From NCBI GenBank assembly GCA_038120765.1, contig JAYOMI010000048.1:1-26772 (forward strand): DNA of 26,772 nt. Direction: 5' to 3'. Under the pieces are notes generated by a model. That model made no database searches. It was not told where the DNA came from and saw nothing but the letters and a program-made list of their open reading frames with translations. The stretch comes from CAXBCP01 sp038120765. GTDB lineage: Bacteria; Pseudomonadota; Alphaproteobacteria; MPNO01; UBA830. Each line of letters starts with the position of its first letter. The first letter of the stretch is position 1. A program made the position numbers and the translations under genes. This document shows, piece by piece, positions 7,187 through 13,729 of the stretch.

Positions 7187-7378
7187 CTACTTGCCCTTGC
7201 CGCCGCTGTTGCACCAGGGATTGCCCTTGCTGTTTGTGTTGCAGGAGGGTTGAACGGCTTTTGCACTGCGGTCGAGATGGAGGACCGTCGGCGCGGTATA
7301 GGTGACAGCAACGCCGAGACCGAGGCGCGACAGCGCCTGGCGGCGGTTCACCGGTGGTTTCTCAGTCTGCGTGTCCAT
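7187..7378 (-). CDS. Small Tat-signal-like protein of unknown function
   Basis: A 63-residue product starts with a polar segment, then NRRQALSRLGLGVAVTYTAP. This resembles a twin-arginine signal (Arg12-Arg13) with a short hydrophobic core. The mature part is tiny: about 28 residues ending in a Gly/Lys-rich tail, with two cysteines nine residues apart (SCNTNSKGNPWC). Small alphaproteobacterial proteins of the type RRxxLxxLGL...YxAPxxLxL are familiar, but their function is not known to me. GAGAG lies upstream of the ATG at acceptable spacing. It is divergent from mmcB. It could be an exported peptide or a membrane-anchored micro-protein. Coding status is likely, not certain. Confidence 0.65.
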   Translation of the reverse strand: MDTQTEKPPVNRRQALSRLGLGVAVTYTAPTVLHLDRSAKAVQPSCNTNSKGNPWCNSGGKGK

Positions 7379-7467
7379 TTTTACGCTCTCTCATTACGCT
7401 GTCCCTGAAAATGGGGCTAAACGTCGTATTTTTAAAGCGTTAAGTGATGGAAAACGTCACCTTTTTT

Positions 7468-7482
7468 GTTTACGTTCTGTTC
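7468..7482 (+). promoter_or_regulatory. Near-match to the alphaproteobacterial SOS (LexA) box
   Basis: GTTT, seven bases, then GTTC differs by one base from the alphaproteobacterial LexA site GTTC-N7-GTTC. It lies immediately before the mmcB ATG at 7486. In Caulobacter mmcB belongs to the SOS regulon, which makes the match meaningful. However, the mismatch and a position abutting the start codon leave it uncertain. Confidence 0.35.
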
Positions 7483-7485
7483 CCC

Positions 7486-7923
7486 ATGACATTATTCGAT
7501 CAAACCTGTGACGTCCCGGAAACCACCCGCCTGCTGACGCGCGGCGTGTGCAAGCTGTTTCAGGACCTGGGTTTCGGGACGCTGACCGAATTCAAACTGG
7601 CGAATGGCCGGCGGGTCGACGTGATGGCGATCGACCGGAATGGCGAATTTGTCATCGTCGAGGTCAAGAGTACGGTCGCCGATTATCGCAGCGACCGGAA
7701 ATGGCAGGAATATCTGGCGTTCTGCGAACGGTTCTATTTTGCGGTTCCCGCCGGTTTTCCGGTGGACATGATGCCGGAAGATTGCGGCCTGATTGTCGCC
7801 GACCCCTACGCCGCCGCCGTGCGTCGCGAAAGCCTGACGCAAAAGCTGAACACCAACCGCAAACGCCGCCAGCTTATCCGCTTCGCCCTGGCCGCCAGCA
7901 GCCGGTTGAGCCATCCCGACTAA
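7486..7923 (+). CDS. mmcB: MmcB-family DNA repair protein (PD-(D/E)XK nuclease fold)
   Basis: A 145-residue protein of the MmcB family, linked in Caulobacter to mitomycin C resistance and repair of DNA damage. It has the PD-(D/E)XK nuclease pattern: Glu35, then RRVDVMAID with Asp45, then FVIVEVKST with Glu59 and Lys61. The following YRSDRKWQEYLAFCERFYFAV is also characteristic. The C-terminus is basic (NTNRKRRQLIRFAL), consistent with DNA contact. In-frame GTG 7444 and ATG 7447 also exist, but the conserved part fits a start at 7486. It is a single-gene unit divergent from the small Tat-like gene. Confidence 0.88.
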   Translation: MTLFDQTCDVPETTRLLTRGVCKLFQDLGFGTLTEFKLANGRRVDVMAIDRNGEFVIVEVKSTVADYRSDRKWQEYLAFCERFYFAVPAGFPVDMMPEDCGLIVADPYAAAVRRESLTQKLNTNRKRRQLIRFALAASSRLSHPD

Positions 7924-7994
7924 GCGATCGCGCCCGGAAACATTTATGCGGCAATTGTGCGCATGCAATATTTCTGACATAGTCCGCTCATAAG

Positions 7995-8011
7995 GTGTTG
8001 AAATACAACAC
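7995..8011. promoter_or_regulatory. Short palindrome upstream of the lipoprotein gene
   Basis: GTGTTGAAATACAACAC is a perfect inverted repeat with 6-base arms and a 5-base centre, 38 bases before the lipoprotein start. The surroundings are unusually A-rich for this genome. It may be an operator or an mRNA leader hairpin. Confidence 0.3.
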
Positions 8012-8049
8012 GAATAAAGAAACAAAACGAAACAAACGGGGCGACAGTT

Positions 8050-8391
8050 ATGATGCGGGTTGGCGCAATCATAGTACTGGGACTGTTTGCAGCTGGCTGC
8101 ACGGTGCCGAAAGCGACAAAAATTCCTCTTGCCGTCAGTAGCGGCAGCATGGCGGAAATGCGGGCAACTATTTCGCTCCTGCAAAAACGGAAAATCGCCT
8201 CTCTCAACTGCCGGAAATCCGGGTACCGGAAGCGGACAGGCCCGTATTATCAATGCATGCGGGCCCTGATCGCCCGGGATGTGCAGCGCACGCGCGAGAT
8301 CGCGGATCGCTATTTCCAGCAGGCCGCGGAAAAACACGGCGTCTGCATGGAACGTTCGACCTATCGCGTCGCCCGCTGCCTCGAAATCTAG
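8050..8391 (+). CDS. Small cysteine-containing lipoprotein of unknown function
   Basis: A 113-residue protein with a lipoprotein signal: MMRVGAIIVLGLF followed by the lipobox AAGC, with Cys17 as the lipid-modified residue. The mature part is basic and helical-looking (SMAEMRATISLLQKRKI, ALIARDVQRTREIADRYFQQAAEK). It contains four further cysteines, in SLNC, YYQC, HGVC and VARC, which could form two disulfides in the periplasm. I do not recognise the family. The start may be either of two adjacent ATG codons (8050, 8053). Its stop codon lies inside the first unit of a 13-bp tandem repeat. It is convergent with the next gene. Confidence 0.75.
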   Translation: MMRVGAIIVLGLFAAGCTVPKATKIPLAVSSGSMAEMRATISLLQKRKIASLNCRKSGYRKRTGPYYQCMRALIARDVQRTREIADRYFQQAAEKHGVCMERSTYRVARCLEI

Positions 8392-8443
8392 CCTCGAAAC
8401 TTAGTCTCGAAATCCAGTCGGGAATTCCCGTCAGGAATCCCTT
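8379..8443. repeat. Degenerate 13-bp tandem repeat spanning two convergent gene ends
   Basis: Three clear units follow each other: CCTCGAAATCTAG, CCTCGAAACTTAG and TCTCGAAATCCAG. Two decayed ones come next: TCGGGAATTCCCG and TCAGGAATCCCTT. The lipoprotein stop codon is the end of unit 1 and the methyltransferase-like stop begins unit 5. The fourth unit contains the perfect palindrome CGGGAATTCCCG (8419-8430). Units 1 to 3 look like slippage products. Confidence 0.65.
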
Positions 8444-8970
8444 TCCGGTCGGACCCGGCCACGCCGCGGGATATAGGCAGGCACGCGCCGACGGTAAGCG
8501 ATGTACACCTCCCCGTAGCGACCGATCAGGCGGCGCTCTTCATACATCGCGCCGATCAGAAGATAGATACTGCCCCATAGCGCGGTCGCCAGTGAAAATT
8601 CCGTCTGGGCGTGTCCCCACAGAACAAGGAACACCCCGCTATACAGGGGATGGCGGACATAGCGGTGCAACCCGCCTGTCCGGAGCTCCTCGTCGGCTTC
8701 ACTTTCGGGGGAGCGTACCTGGGTAGTCCCGAGAAAACGTCCCCGGTCGTAGCCCAGGAGCGCAACGCCGATAATCGTGACGCCCAGTACTGTCACGGCG
8801 TCTCCGATCAGTCCGAGAACGGGAGAAATGCCGAGTGGCGGCGCCCCTGCCAGCCAGTACCGGCCGAGCCACCAGACAGTACCGATATGGAGCAGGGCGA
8901 AACCGTTATAGGCGAGCCGGTAATAGGGTCCCAAGGGAAACCGCGTCTTCACGCTGTCTGACGCCAGCAC
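8431..8970 (-). CDS. Isoprenylcysteine carboxyl methyltransferase-like membrane protein
   Basis: An integral membrane protein of the isoprenylcysteine methyltransferase / phospholipid methyltransferase-like superfamily. Several hydrophobic segments precede the signature LHRYVRHPLYSGVFL and the C-terminal YEERRLIGRYGEVYIAYRRRVPAYIP, which bind S-adenosylmethionine at the membrane. Bounds are given from the first conventional start, GTG 8970 (179 residues). The frame continues upstream with a hydrophobic helix HIFYGLAWASFGLLHS. AGGGGGAG is placed 7 bases before an ATC codon at 9030, so the real protein probably has about 199 residues with an unusual start. It directly follows hldE in the same frame and is probably co-transcribed. 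The substrate is unknown. Confidence 0.82.
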   Translation of the reverse strand: MLASDSVKTRFPLGPYYRLAYNGFALLHIGTVWWLGRYWLAGAPPLGISPVLGLIGDAVTVLGVTIIGVALLGYDRGRFLGTTQVRSPESEADEELRTGGLHRYVRHPLYSGVFLVLWGHAQTEFSLATALWGSIYLLIGAMYEERRLIGRYGEVYIAYRRRVPAYIPRRGRVRPERDS

Positions 8971-9045
8971 CGAATGCAGCAGCCCGAATGACGCCCAGGC
9001 CAGGCCATAGAAAATATGCTCGACAACGATGGCGCGTCTCCCCCT

Positions 9046-10524
9046 TCAGGAAGCATTCATCCGGGCAATCGTCGCCGTGGTGCTGAAGCCTTCTACGATA
9101 TCCGCGAGGACAACCCTGCCGCCATAGGACTGCACCAGATCCGCGCCAACGACGGTCTCAATGGTGTAATCGGCGCCCTTCACCAGGACATCCGGGCGAA
9201 CCTTTCTCAGCAGCGCCTCCGGCGTATCCTCGTCGAAGATCACAACCAGATCGACCGTCTCCAGCGACGACAATACGGCGGCGCGCGCCGCTTCGTTCTG
9301 CATGGGACGGCTTTCGCCTTTCAGCCGCTTCACGGAAGCATCGGAATTCAGCCCGACCACCAGCCGGTCGCAGGTCGCTCTTGCCGAGGCAAGAAGCGAG
9401 ACATGTCCGGGATGGAGAAGGTCGAAGCACCCATTGGTAAAACCGATCTTGTCGCCACGGGCTTTCCAGGTGCCTATCCGGTCGAGCGCCGCCTCGAGGC
9501 GCAAAGGCGGTTGCGGGCCCTTGTGCCCGGCCATGTCGTTCAGTTCTTCAAGCAGATCGTCCGCATAGACCACCGCCGTGCCGGTTTTGCCGACAACGAT
9601 CCCGGCCGCCACGTTGGCAAGCTGCGCTGCTTCCAGGGCCGGCATCCCTACCGCGATGCCGGCCGCCAGCAGGGCCAGAACCGTATCGCCGGCGCCGGAC
9701 ACATCGAATACTTCGCGGGCGCGGGACGGAAAATGATCGGCGTTGTCCGCGCTTACCAGCGACATGCCCTGCGCGCCCCGGGTCACCAGCATCGACGCGA
9801 TATCCGCGCGGGCCAGCAGGCCGCGGGCGGCATCGACGATGTCTGCTTCGGACGACGGTTCGTCATCTGCCGCTTCGCCGAGCTCTTTGAGGTTGGGCGT
9901 GATCAGGCTCGCACCGGCATAGCGCGTGAAATCCCGTGACTTGGGATCCACGATCACGGGCTTGCCGGCATCTTTCGCCGCCGCAATGAGACGGGCCACA
10001 AGGGCAGGTGTGACAGTGCCCTTGCCGTAGTCCGAGACGATCAGCACGCCGGCATCCGCGAGGGCGCTCTCCGCCGCCCGGAAAACCGCATCGGCCACGT
10101 CATCGGCGATCGGCATCGTGATCTCCCGGTCGGCGCGCAGCAATTGCTGGCCGCCCGCCACGTAGCGGATCTTGCTGGTCGTGGGACGGTCTTTTTCGCG
10201 AAACAGACTAGGCGTCACACCCGCGAGATCGCGCAGCAGCAATTCGACGTCGCCGGCGATATCGTCGTCGCCGGTCACGCTGACGAATGTGACGGACGCC
10301 CCGACCGACACCAGATTGCGCACGACGTTCCCCGCCCCGCCGAGCATGGCGGTCTCGTTGGTCACCCGGCATACGGGGATCGGCGCTTCGGGAGAGACGC
10401 GGGTGACCTCGCCATAGACGAAGCGGTCCAGCATGACATCGCCGACACAGACCACCTTCGCGGCCTGCAGATCGGCGACCCGCGCCGCGAGGGCGGCATG
10501 ATCCGGCGTGGTCATCACGCGCAT
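9046..10524 (-). CDS. hldE: Bifunctional heptose-7-phosphate kinase / heptose-1-phosphate adenylyltransferase
   Basis: This 492-residue two-domain enzyme of ADP-heptose synthesis phosphorylates D-glycero-D-manno-heptose 7-phosphate at C1 and later adenylylates heptose 1-phosphate. The N-terminal PfkB-type kinase domain (about 1-325) shows VVCVGDVMLDRFVYG, a GGAGNVVRNL motif and the catalytic signature DVSGAGDTVLALLA. The C-terminal nucleotidyltransferase domain (about 355-492) has GFTNGCFDLLHPGHVSLL with the HxGH motif. The length is normal for HldE fusions. The ATG at 10524 overlaps the end of gmhA by 10 bases. A second ATG at 10515 overlaps the gmhA stop as TGATG and is equally plausible. 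The product feeds lipopolysaccharide or other surface heptose. Confidence 0.96.
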   Translation of the reverse strand: MRVMTTPDHAALAARVADLQAAKVVCVGDVMLDRFVYGEVTRVSPEAPIPVCRVTNETAMLGGAGNVVRNLVSVGASVTFVSVTGDDDIAGDVELLLRDLAGVTPSLFREKDRPTTSKIRYVAGGQQLLRADREITMPIADDVADAVFRAAESALADAGVLIVSDYGKGTVTPALVARLIAAAKDAGKPVIVDPKSRDFTRYAGASLITPNLKELGEAADDEPSSEADIVDAARGLLARADIASMLVTRGAQGMSLVSADNADHFPSRAREVFDVSGAGDTVLALLAAGIAVGMPALEAAQLANVAAGIVVGKTGTAVVYADDLLEELNDMAGHKGPQPPLRLEAALDRIGTWKARGDKIGFTNGCFDLLHPGHVSLLASARATCDRLVVGLNSDASVKRLKGESRPMQNEAARAAVLSSLETVDLVVIFDEDTPEALLRKVRPDVLVKGADYTIETVVGADLVQSYGGRVVLADIVEGFSTTATIARMNAS

Positions 10525-11084
10525 TTCCTCTCAAGGACATCGCACAGCATCTGGCCGAGCATGATGTGCATTTCCTGGATACGCGCCGTGGTCTCGGACG
10601 GGACGATCAGCAGGGGGTCGGCAAGGCCGATCAGCCTGCCGCCATCCTTGCCGCTCAGCGCGGCGGGGACGACGCCCATATCGCGCGCGGTTTCCAGCGC
10701 CAGCGTGACGTTGGGGCTTTCCCCGGACGTCGTTATGCCGATGGCGACATCGCCCGGCTTGCACAGCGCCTCGACCTGGCGGGCGAAGACCGTATCGTAG
10801 CCGAAATCATTGGCCGCCGCCGTCAGCAGCGACGTATCGGTCGTAAAGGCGATCGCCGGCAATGCCCGGCGGTTTACCTTGTAACGGCAGACAAGCTCGG
10901 TCGCGAGATGCTGCGCATCGCCGGCACTGCCGCCATTGCCGAAAAACACCAGCTTGTTGCCGGCATTCACCGCCGCCTCGCAGATATCCGCGAGACGGAT
11001 GAAATCCGCCTTCAGCGCGCGGGTCGCCGCGACGACAGTATCGTGTTCATCGAGTTCGGTATCGAAATAGGCGTCGAGATTCAT
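10515..11084 (-). CDS. gmhA: Sedoheptulose 7-phosphate isomerase
   Basis: This 189-residue SIS-domain enzyme converts sedoheptulose 7-phosphate to D-glycero-D-manno-heptose 7-phosphate, the first step of ADP-heptose synthesis. Visible motifs are LVFFGNGGSAGDAQHLATELV, the phosphate-binding ITTSGESPNV (residues in this loop vary among homologues), and the C-terminal TARIQEMHIMLGQMLCDVLE. The length is typical. It starts 3 bases after the preceding glycosyltransferase's stop codon, with GGAGA inside that gene's end as ribosome site. It overlaps hldE downstream, so the three genes are probably translationally coupled. No gmhB or hldD is in the window. Confidence 0.95.
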   Translation of the reverse strand: MNLDAYFDTELDEHDTVVAATRALKADFIRLADICEAAVNAGNKLVFFGNGGSAGDAQHLATELVCRYKVNRRALPAIAFTTDTSLLTAAANDFGYDTVFARQVEALCKPGDVAIGITTSGESPNVTLALETARDMGVVPAALSGKDGGRLIGLADPLLIVPSETTARIQEMHIMLGQMLCDVLERKCA

Positions 11085-11087
11085 GGA

Positions 11088-12410
11088 TCAGTCTCCGTGC
11101 GGACTGGATAGCGCATTTTGCGGCGGCGCGGAATCCTCGAGCGCCGCCAGCATCGCTGCTTCGAGCGTCAGGAAGTGCGCCTCCCAGGTCCAGTGCCCGA
11201 GAATATAGTTTCGGGCGGCTTCCGCAAGACTGTTCCGGCGCGCAGGATCGGCCAGCAGCGCCAGGACCGCGTCGGCAAAAGCCGTCGCATCGTCGGCGAT
11301 CACAAGGTGGTCGCCGGGCGTCGCCCGGATGCCTTCATTTGCGACCGTTGTCGCGACGACGGCCTTTCGCATTGCCATGAACTCGATCAGCTTGTTCTGC
11401 ATGCCGGCGCCGACCTGAACGGGATTGATGCAGACGGCGGCCCGCGCGATATAGTCCGCCGGATCGGGCACCTCGCCCGTGACCGTCACGCCGTCCATCT
11501 CGCCCAGGGCGATCACCTCGGGTCGCGGGTCACGGCCGACGATCAGGAGTTTCGCCCGCGCCTCGCCCGCGCGGATCAGCGGCCAGACGTTGGCGGCGAA
11601 CCAGGTGATCGCGTGTACGTTCGTGTAGGTGCGCAGCACGCCGTTGAACACGAGCGTGAACGGCTCTTCCTCGACATCGTTGCGCGGCGCGAAGCGATCG
11701 ACATCGACACCGTGCGGCCCGAAGACGACATTGTCGATTTCGGGCAGGCCGCGGTCCCGGCAGGCGGCGGCGATCTCGTCGACGTCCTGCTGTCCGATCA
11801 GGACCGTCCGCGTAAAATCCGACCACACGCGCGGCTCGTAATTACGGACAAGCCGCGTTTCGACCGAATAGAGCAGTTTTTCCTTCAGGTTCCGGAAATG
11901 CTCCGCCATGCGGCGCGTGTTGAGCGCCTGCGAGAACTGTATCGCGAGAAACGTTACCGGCCCCGAATTCCGAGATCGCGACCGCCCCGATGACAGCATC
12001 GTCTCGGCGCTGCGGATATAATAGCTGTAGCCTATGTCGACCCTGGAAAGGCCTGCGCGAGCCGCGCGGGTCTGCGCGGCATTCGAAAACAGGTCGACCT
12101 GCAGCGGCCAGCCGCGCAGCAATCCGCGCAGCACGCCTGTCAGGCGCCGCAGGGGTCCGTGGGGGAATATCTTCACATCGCGGCAGACATCGTCGAGCCA
12201 GCGGCGATGCGCGGCGCTTATTTCCTCGCCGTTATCCAGCGCATAAAAATCGATGGCGTGTCCGCGCGCGGCGAGGAACGAGATCAGATGGGCCACCGTC
12301 ATCTGGTCGGCGCGGGTCATCGGCAGCGGCAGGCGGCTATAGGCGATGGCGATGGAAAACGGTCGCGGCACCGGCTCGATCCGCATGACCTTGGGCAGAC
12401 CGTCCGCCAT
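11088..12410 (-). CDS. Glycosyltransferase, GT4-like
   Basis: A 440-residue GT-B fold glycosyltransferase. The N-terminal acceptor domain opens with IAIAYSRLPLPMTRADQMTVAHLISFLAARGH, a typical first strand and glycine-poor loop. The C-terminal donor domain shows LVFNGVLRTYTNVHAI, LLIVGRDPRPEV, VTVTGEVPDPADYIARA and GAGMQNKLIEFMAMRKAVVAT, where the Glu lies where nucleotide-sugar ribose is usually held. Donor and acceptor sugars cannot be told from sequence. The ATG at 12410 begins 5 bases after the dehydrogenase stop. An in-frame ATG at 12386 has a better AAGG site and may be the real start. The gene is placed between the dehydrogenase and gmhA in the same operon. Confidence 0.88.
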   Translation of the reverse strand: MADGLPKVMRIEPVPRPFSIAIAYSRLPLPMTRADQMTVAHLISFLAARGHAIDFYALDNGEEISAAHRRWLDDVCRDVKIFPHGPLRRLTGVLRGLLRGWPLQVDLFSNAAQTRAARAGLSRVDIGYSYYIRSAETMLSSGRSRSRNSGPVTFLAIQFSQALNTRRMAEHFRNLKEKLLYSVETRLVRNYEPRVWSDFTRTVLIGQQDVDEIAAACRDRGLPEIDNVVFGPHGVDVDRFAPRNDVEEEPFTLVFNGVLRTYTNVHAITWFAANVWPLIRAGEARAKLLIVGRDPRPEVIALGEMDGVTVTGEVPDPADYIARAAVCINPVQVGAGMQNKLIEFMAMRKAVVATTVANEGIRATPGDHLVIADDATAFADAVLALLADPARRNSLAEAARNYILGHWTWEAHFLTLEAAMLAALEDSAPPQNALSSPHGD

Positions 12411-12415
12411 CGTCG

Positions 12416-13687
12416 CTACAGACGATCTATATCGACGACCGGCACCCGTTTGCCGAGCGCGTCGCGGTCGATGGCGACACCCTTGCCGACGACGACAAGC
12501 GACACGTCGCCCGCCGCATCGACATCCTCGACCAGCAGGCGCGACAGGTGCGGCAGGCGCTGCTGGACATAGGCAAGGTTGGCGCCGACGAGTTCGCGGT
12601 TCCTGAGGTCGGGGTCGTAAATTTTCAGATCGTACCCCTTGCCGACCAGCGCCTCGGCCAGGTCGATCAGCGGACTTTCGCGCAGGTCGTCGGTTTCCGC
12701 CTTGAACGTCAGCCCGATCAGCAATACCGACCCGCCCGGTTCCAGATGGCGCATCACCCTGTCGGCGAGGTAGCGCTTATGCGCCTCGTTCGACGTGATG
12801 ACGTTCGACATGACCGGCAACTCGACCCCGCGGAGGCCCGCCAGCGCCGAAATCGCGCGCACGTCCTTCGGCAGGCAGGATCCGCCAAAGGCGCCGCCGG
12901 GACGGAGATAATAGGGCGAAATATTGAGCTTGGTGTCGGACAGGAACACATCGATCAGCGGTTCCGGGTCGACATCGAATTCCAGTGCCAGCCCGCCAAT
13001 CTCGTTCGCAAAAACCACCTTGAGCGCGTGGAACCCGTTATCAGACAGCTTCACCATTTCAGCCGTGCGATAGGGCAGTTCGAAGAACGGCGCATCGATA
13101 TGATCGTATACGCCGAGCATGCGGCGCGTCACACCGGGTTCGCGCTCGCCGACAACGACCCGGGATGAGGCGTAGTAATCCTGGATAGCGGTCGATTCGC
13201 GCAGGAATTCGGGATTGAGCACGGCTTCGAACCGCGTCCCCGGCGCTTCCCCGGCGGCATCGATCAGCGCCGGCAGGACGATTTCCTCCATTGCGCCCGG
13301 ATACATGGTCGACCGGTAGGCGACGATCAGCGGTTCCCGGTCTGCATCCCGGGTCCTCAGTGCGGTCGCCAGTTCGGCGGAAACCGCACAGACCTGGGTG
13401 AGGTCCAGCCCGCCACTCGGCAAAGACGGCGTGCCGACGCAGACCATCGCAATATCGGCATCATCGAGATGGCGGCCGACATCTGTGTCCGCGAACAGTC
13501 GCCCCGCATCGCGGCCGGCAGCAAGAAGATCATCAAGCCCGGGTTCCGAAACCGGTGAAACACCGCTTTCGATCTTGGCGGCCTTGTCGGTACTGACATC
13601 GACGCCGATGACGGTATGGCCGTCCCGCAACAGACATGCGGTCGCCGTGGCGCCGACATAGCCCAACCCGAAAACAACAATCTTTAT
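12416..13687 (-). CDS. Nucleotide-sugar 6-dehydrogenase (GDP-mannose dehydrogenase / AlgD-like), ATA start
   Basis: This 423-residue enzyme oxidises a nucleotide hexose to the uronic acid using two NAD+. The N-terminal Rossmann motif is KIVVFGLGYVG. The catalytic Cys271 is in FGGSCLPKD, a form closer to GDP-mannose dehydrogenases (AlgD) than to the usual UDP-glucose SCFPKD. NPEFLREST, DNGFHALKVVFANEIG and LTFKAETDDLRESPL are also diagnostic. The conserved N-terminus starts at codon ATA (13685-13687), 8 bases after AGGAG. The only in-frame codons upstream to the nearest stop are CGT and the stop. A conventional start at TTG 13666 would delete the first Rossmann strand and one glycine of GxGxxG. 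So the gene uses an ATA start, is impaired, or contains a base error. Confidence 0.9.
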   Translation of the reverse strand: MKIVVFGLGYVGATATACLLRDGHTVIGVDVSTDKAAKIESGVSPVSEPGLDDLLAAGRDAGRLFADTDVGRHLDDADIAMVCVGTPSLPSGGLDLTQVCAVSAELATALRTRDADREPLIVAYRSTMYPGAMEEIVLPALIDAAGEAPGTRFEAVLNPEFLRESTAIQDYYASSRVVVGEREPGVTRRMLGVYDHIDAPFFELPYRTAEMVKLSDNGFHALKVVFANEIGGLALEFDVDPEPLIDVFLSDTKLNISPYYLRPGGAFGGSCLPKDVRAISALAGLRGVELPVMSNVITSNEAHKRYLADRVMRHLEPGGSVLLIGLTFKAETDDLRESPLIDLAEALVGKGYDLKIYDPDLRNRELVGANLAYVQQRLPHLSRLLVEDVDAAGDVSLVVVGKGVAIDRDALGKRVPVVDIDRL

Positions 13688-13706
13688 ACGCTATACTCCT
13701 GTCAGA

Positions 13707-13729
13707 CGGGTTGTAGACTAATTAACCCG
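13707..13729. repeat. Inverted repeat at the heparinase/dehydrogenase junction
   Basis: CGGGTT and AACCCG flank 11 bases that include the heparinase stop codon. The stem could slow or partly end transcription between the two genes. No T-run is present. It may be chance. Confidence 0.25.

Noticed and set aside
8379..8443. CRISPR-like array
   Set aside because: The 13-bp units are directly adjacent with no spacers and no cas genes. It is a simple tandem repeat.
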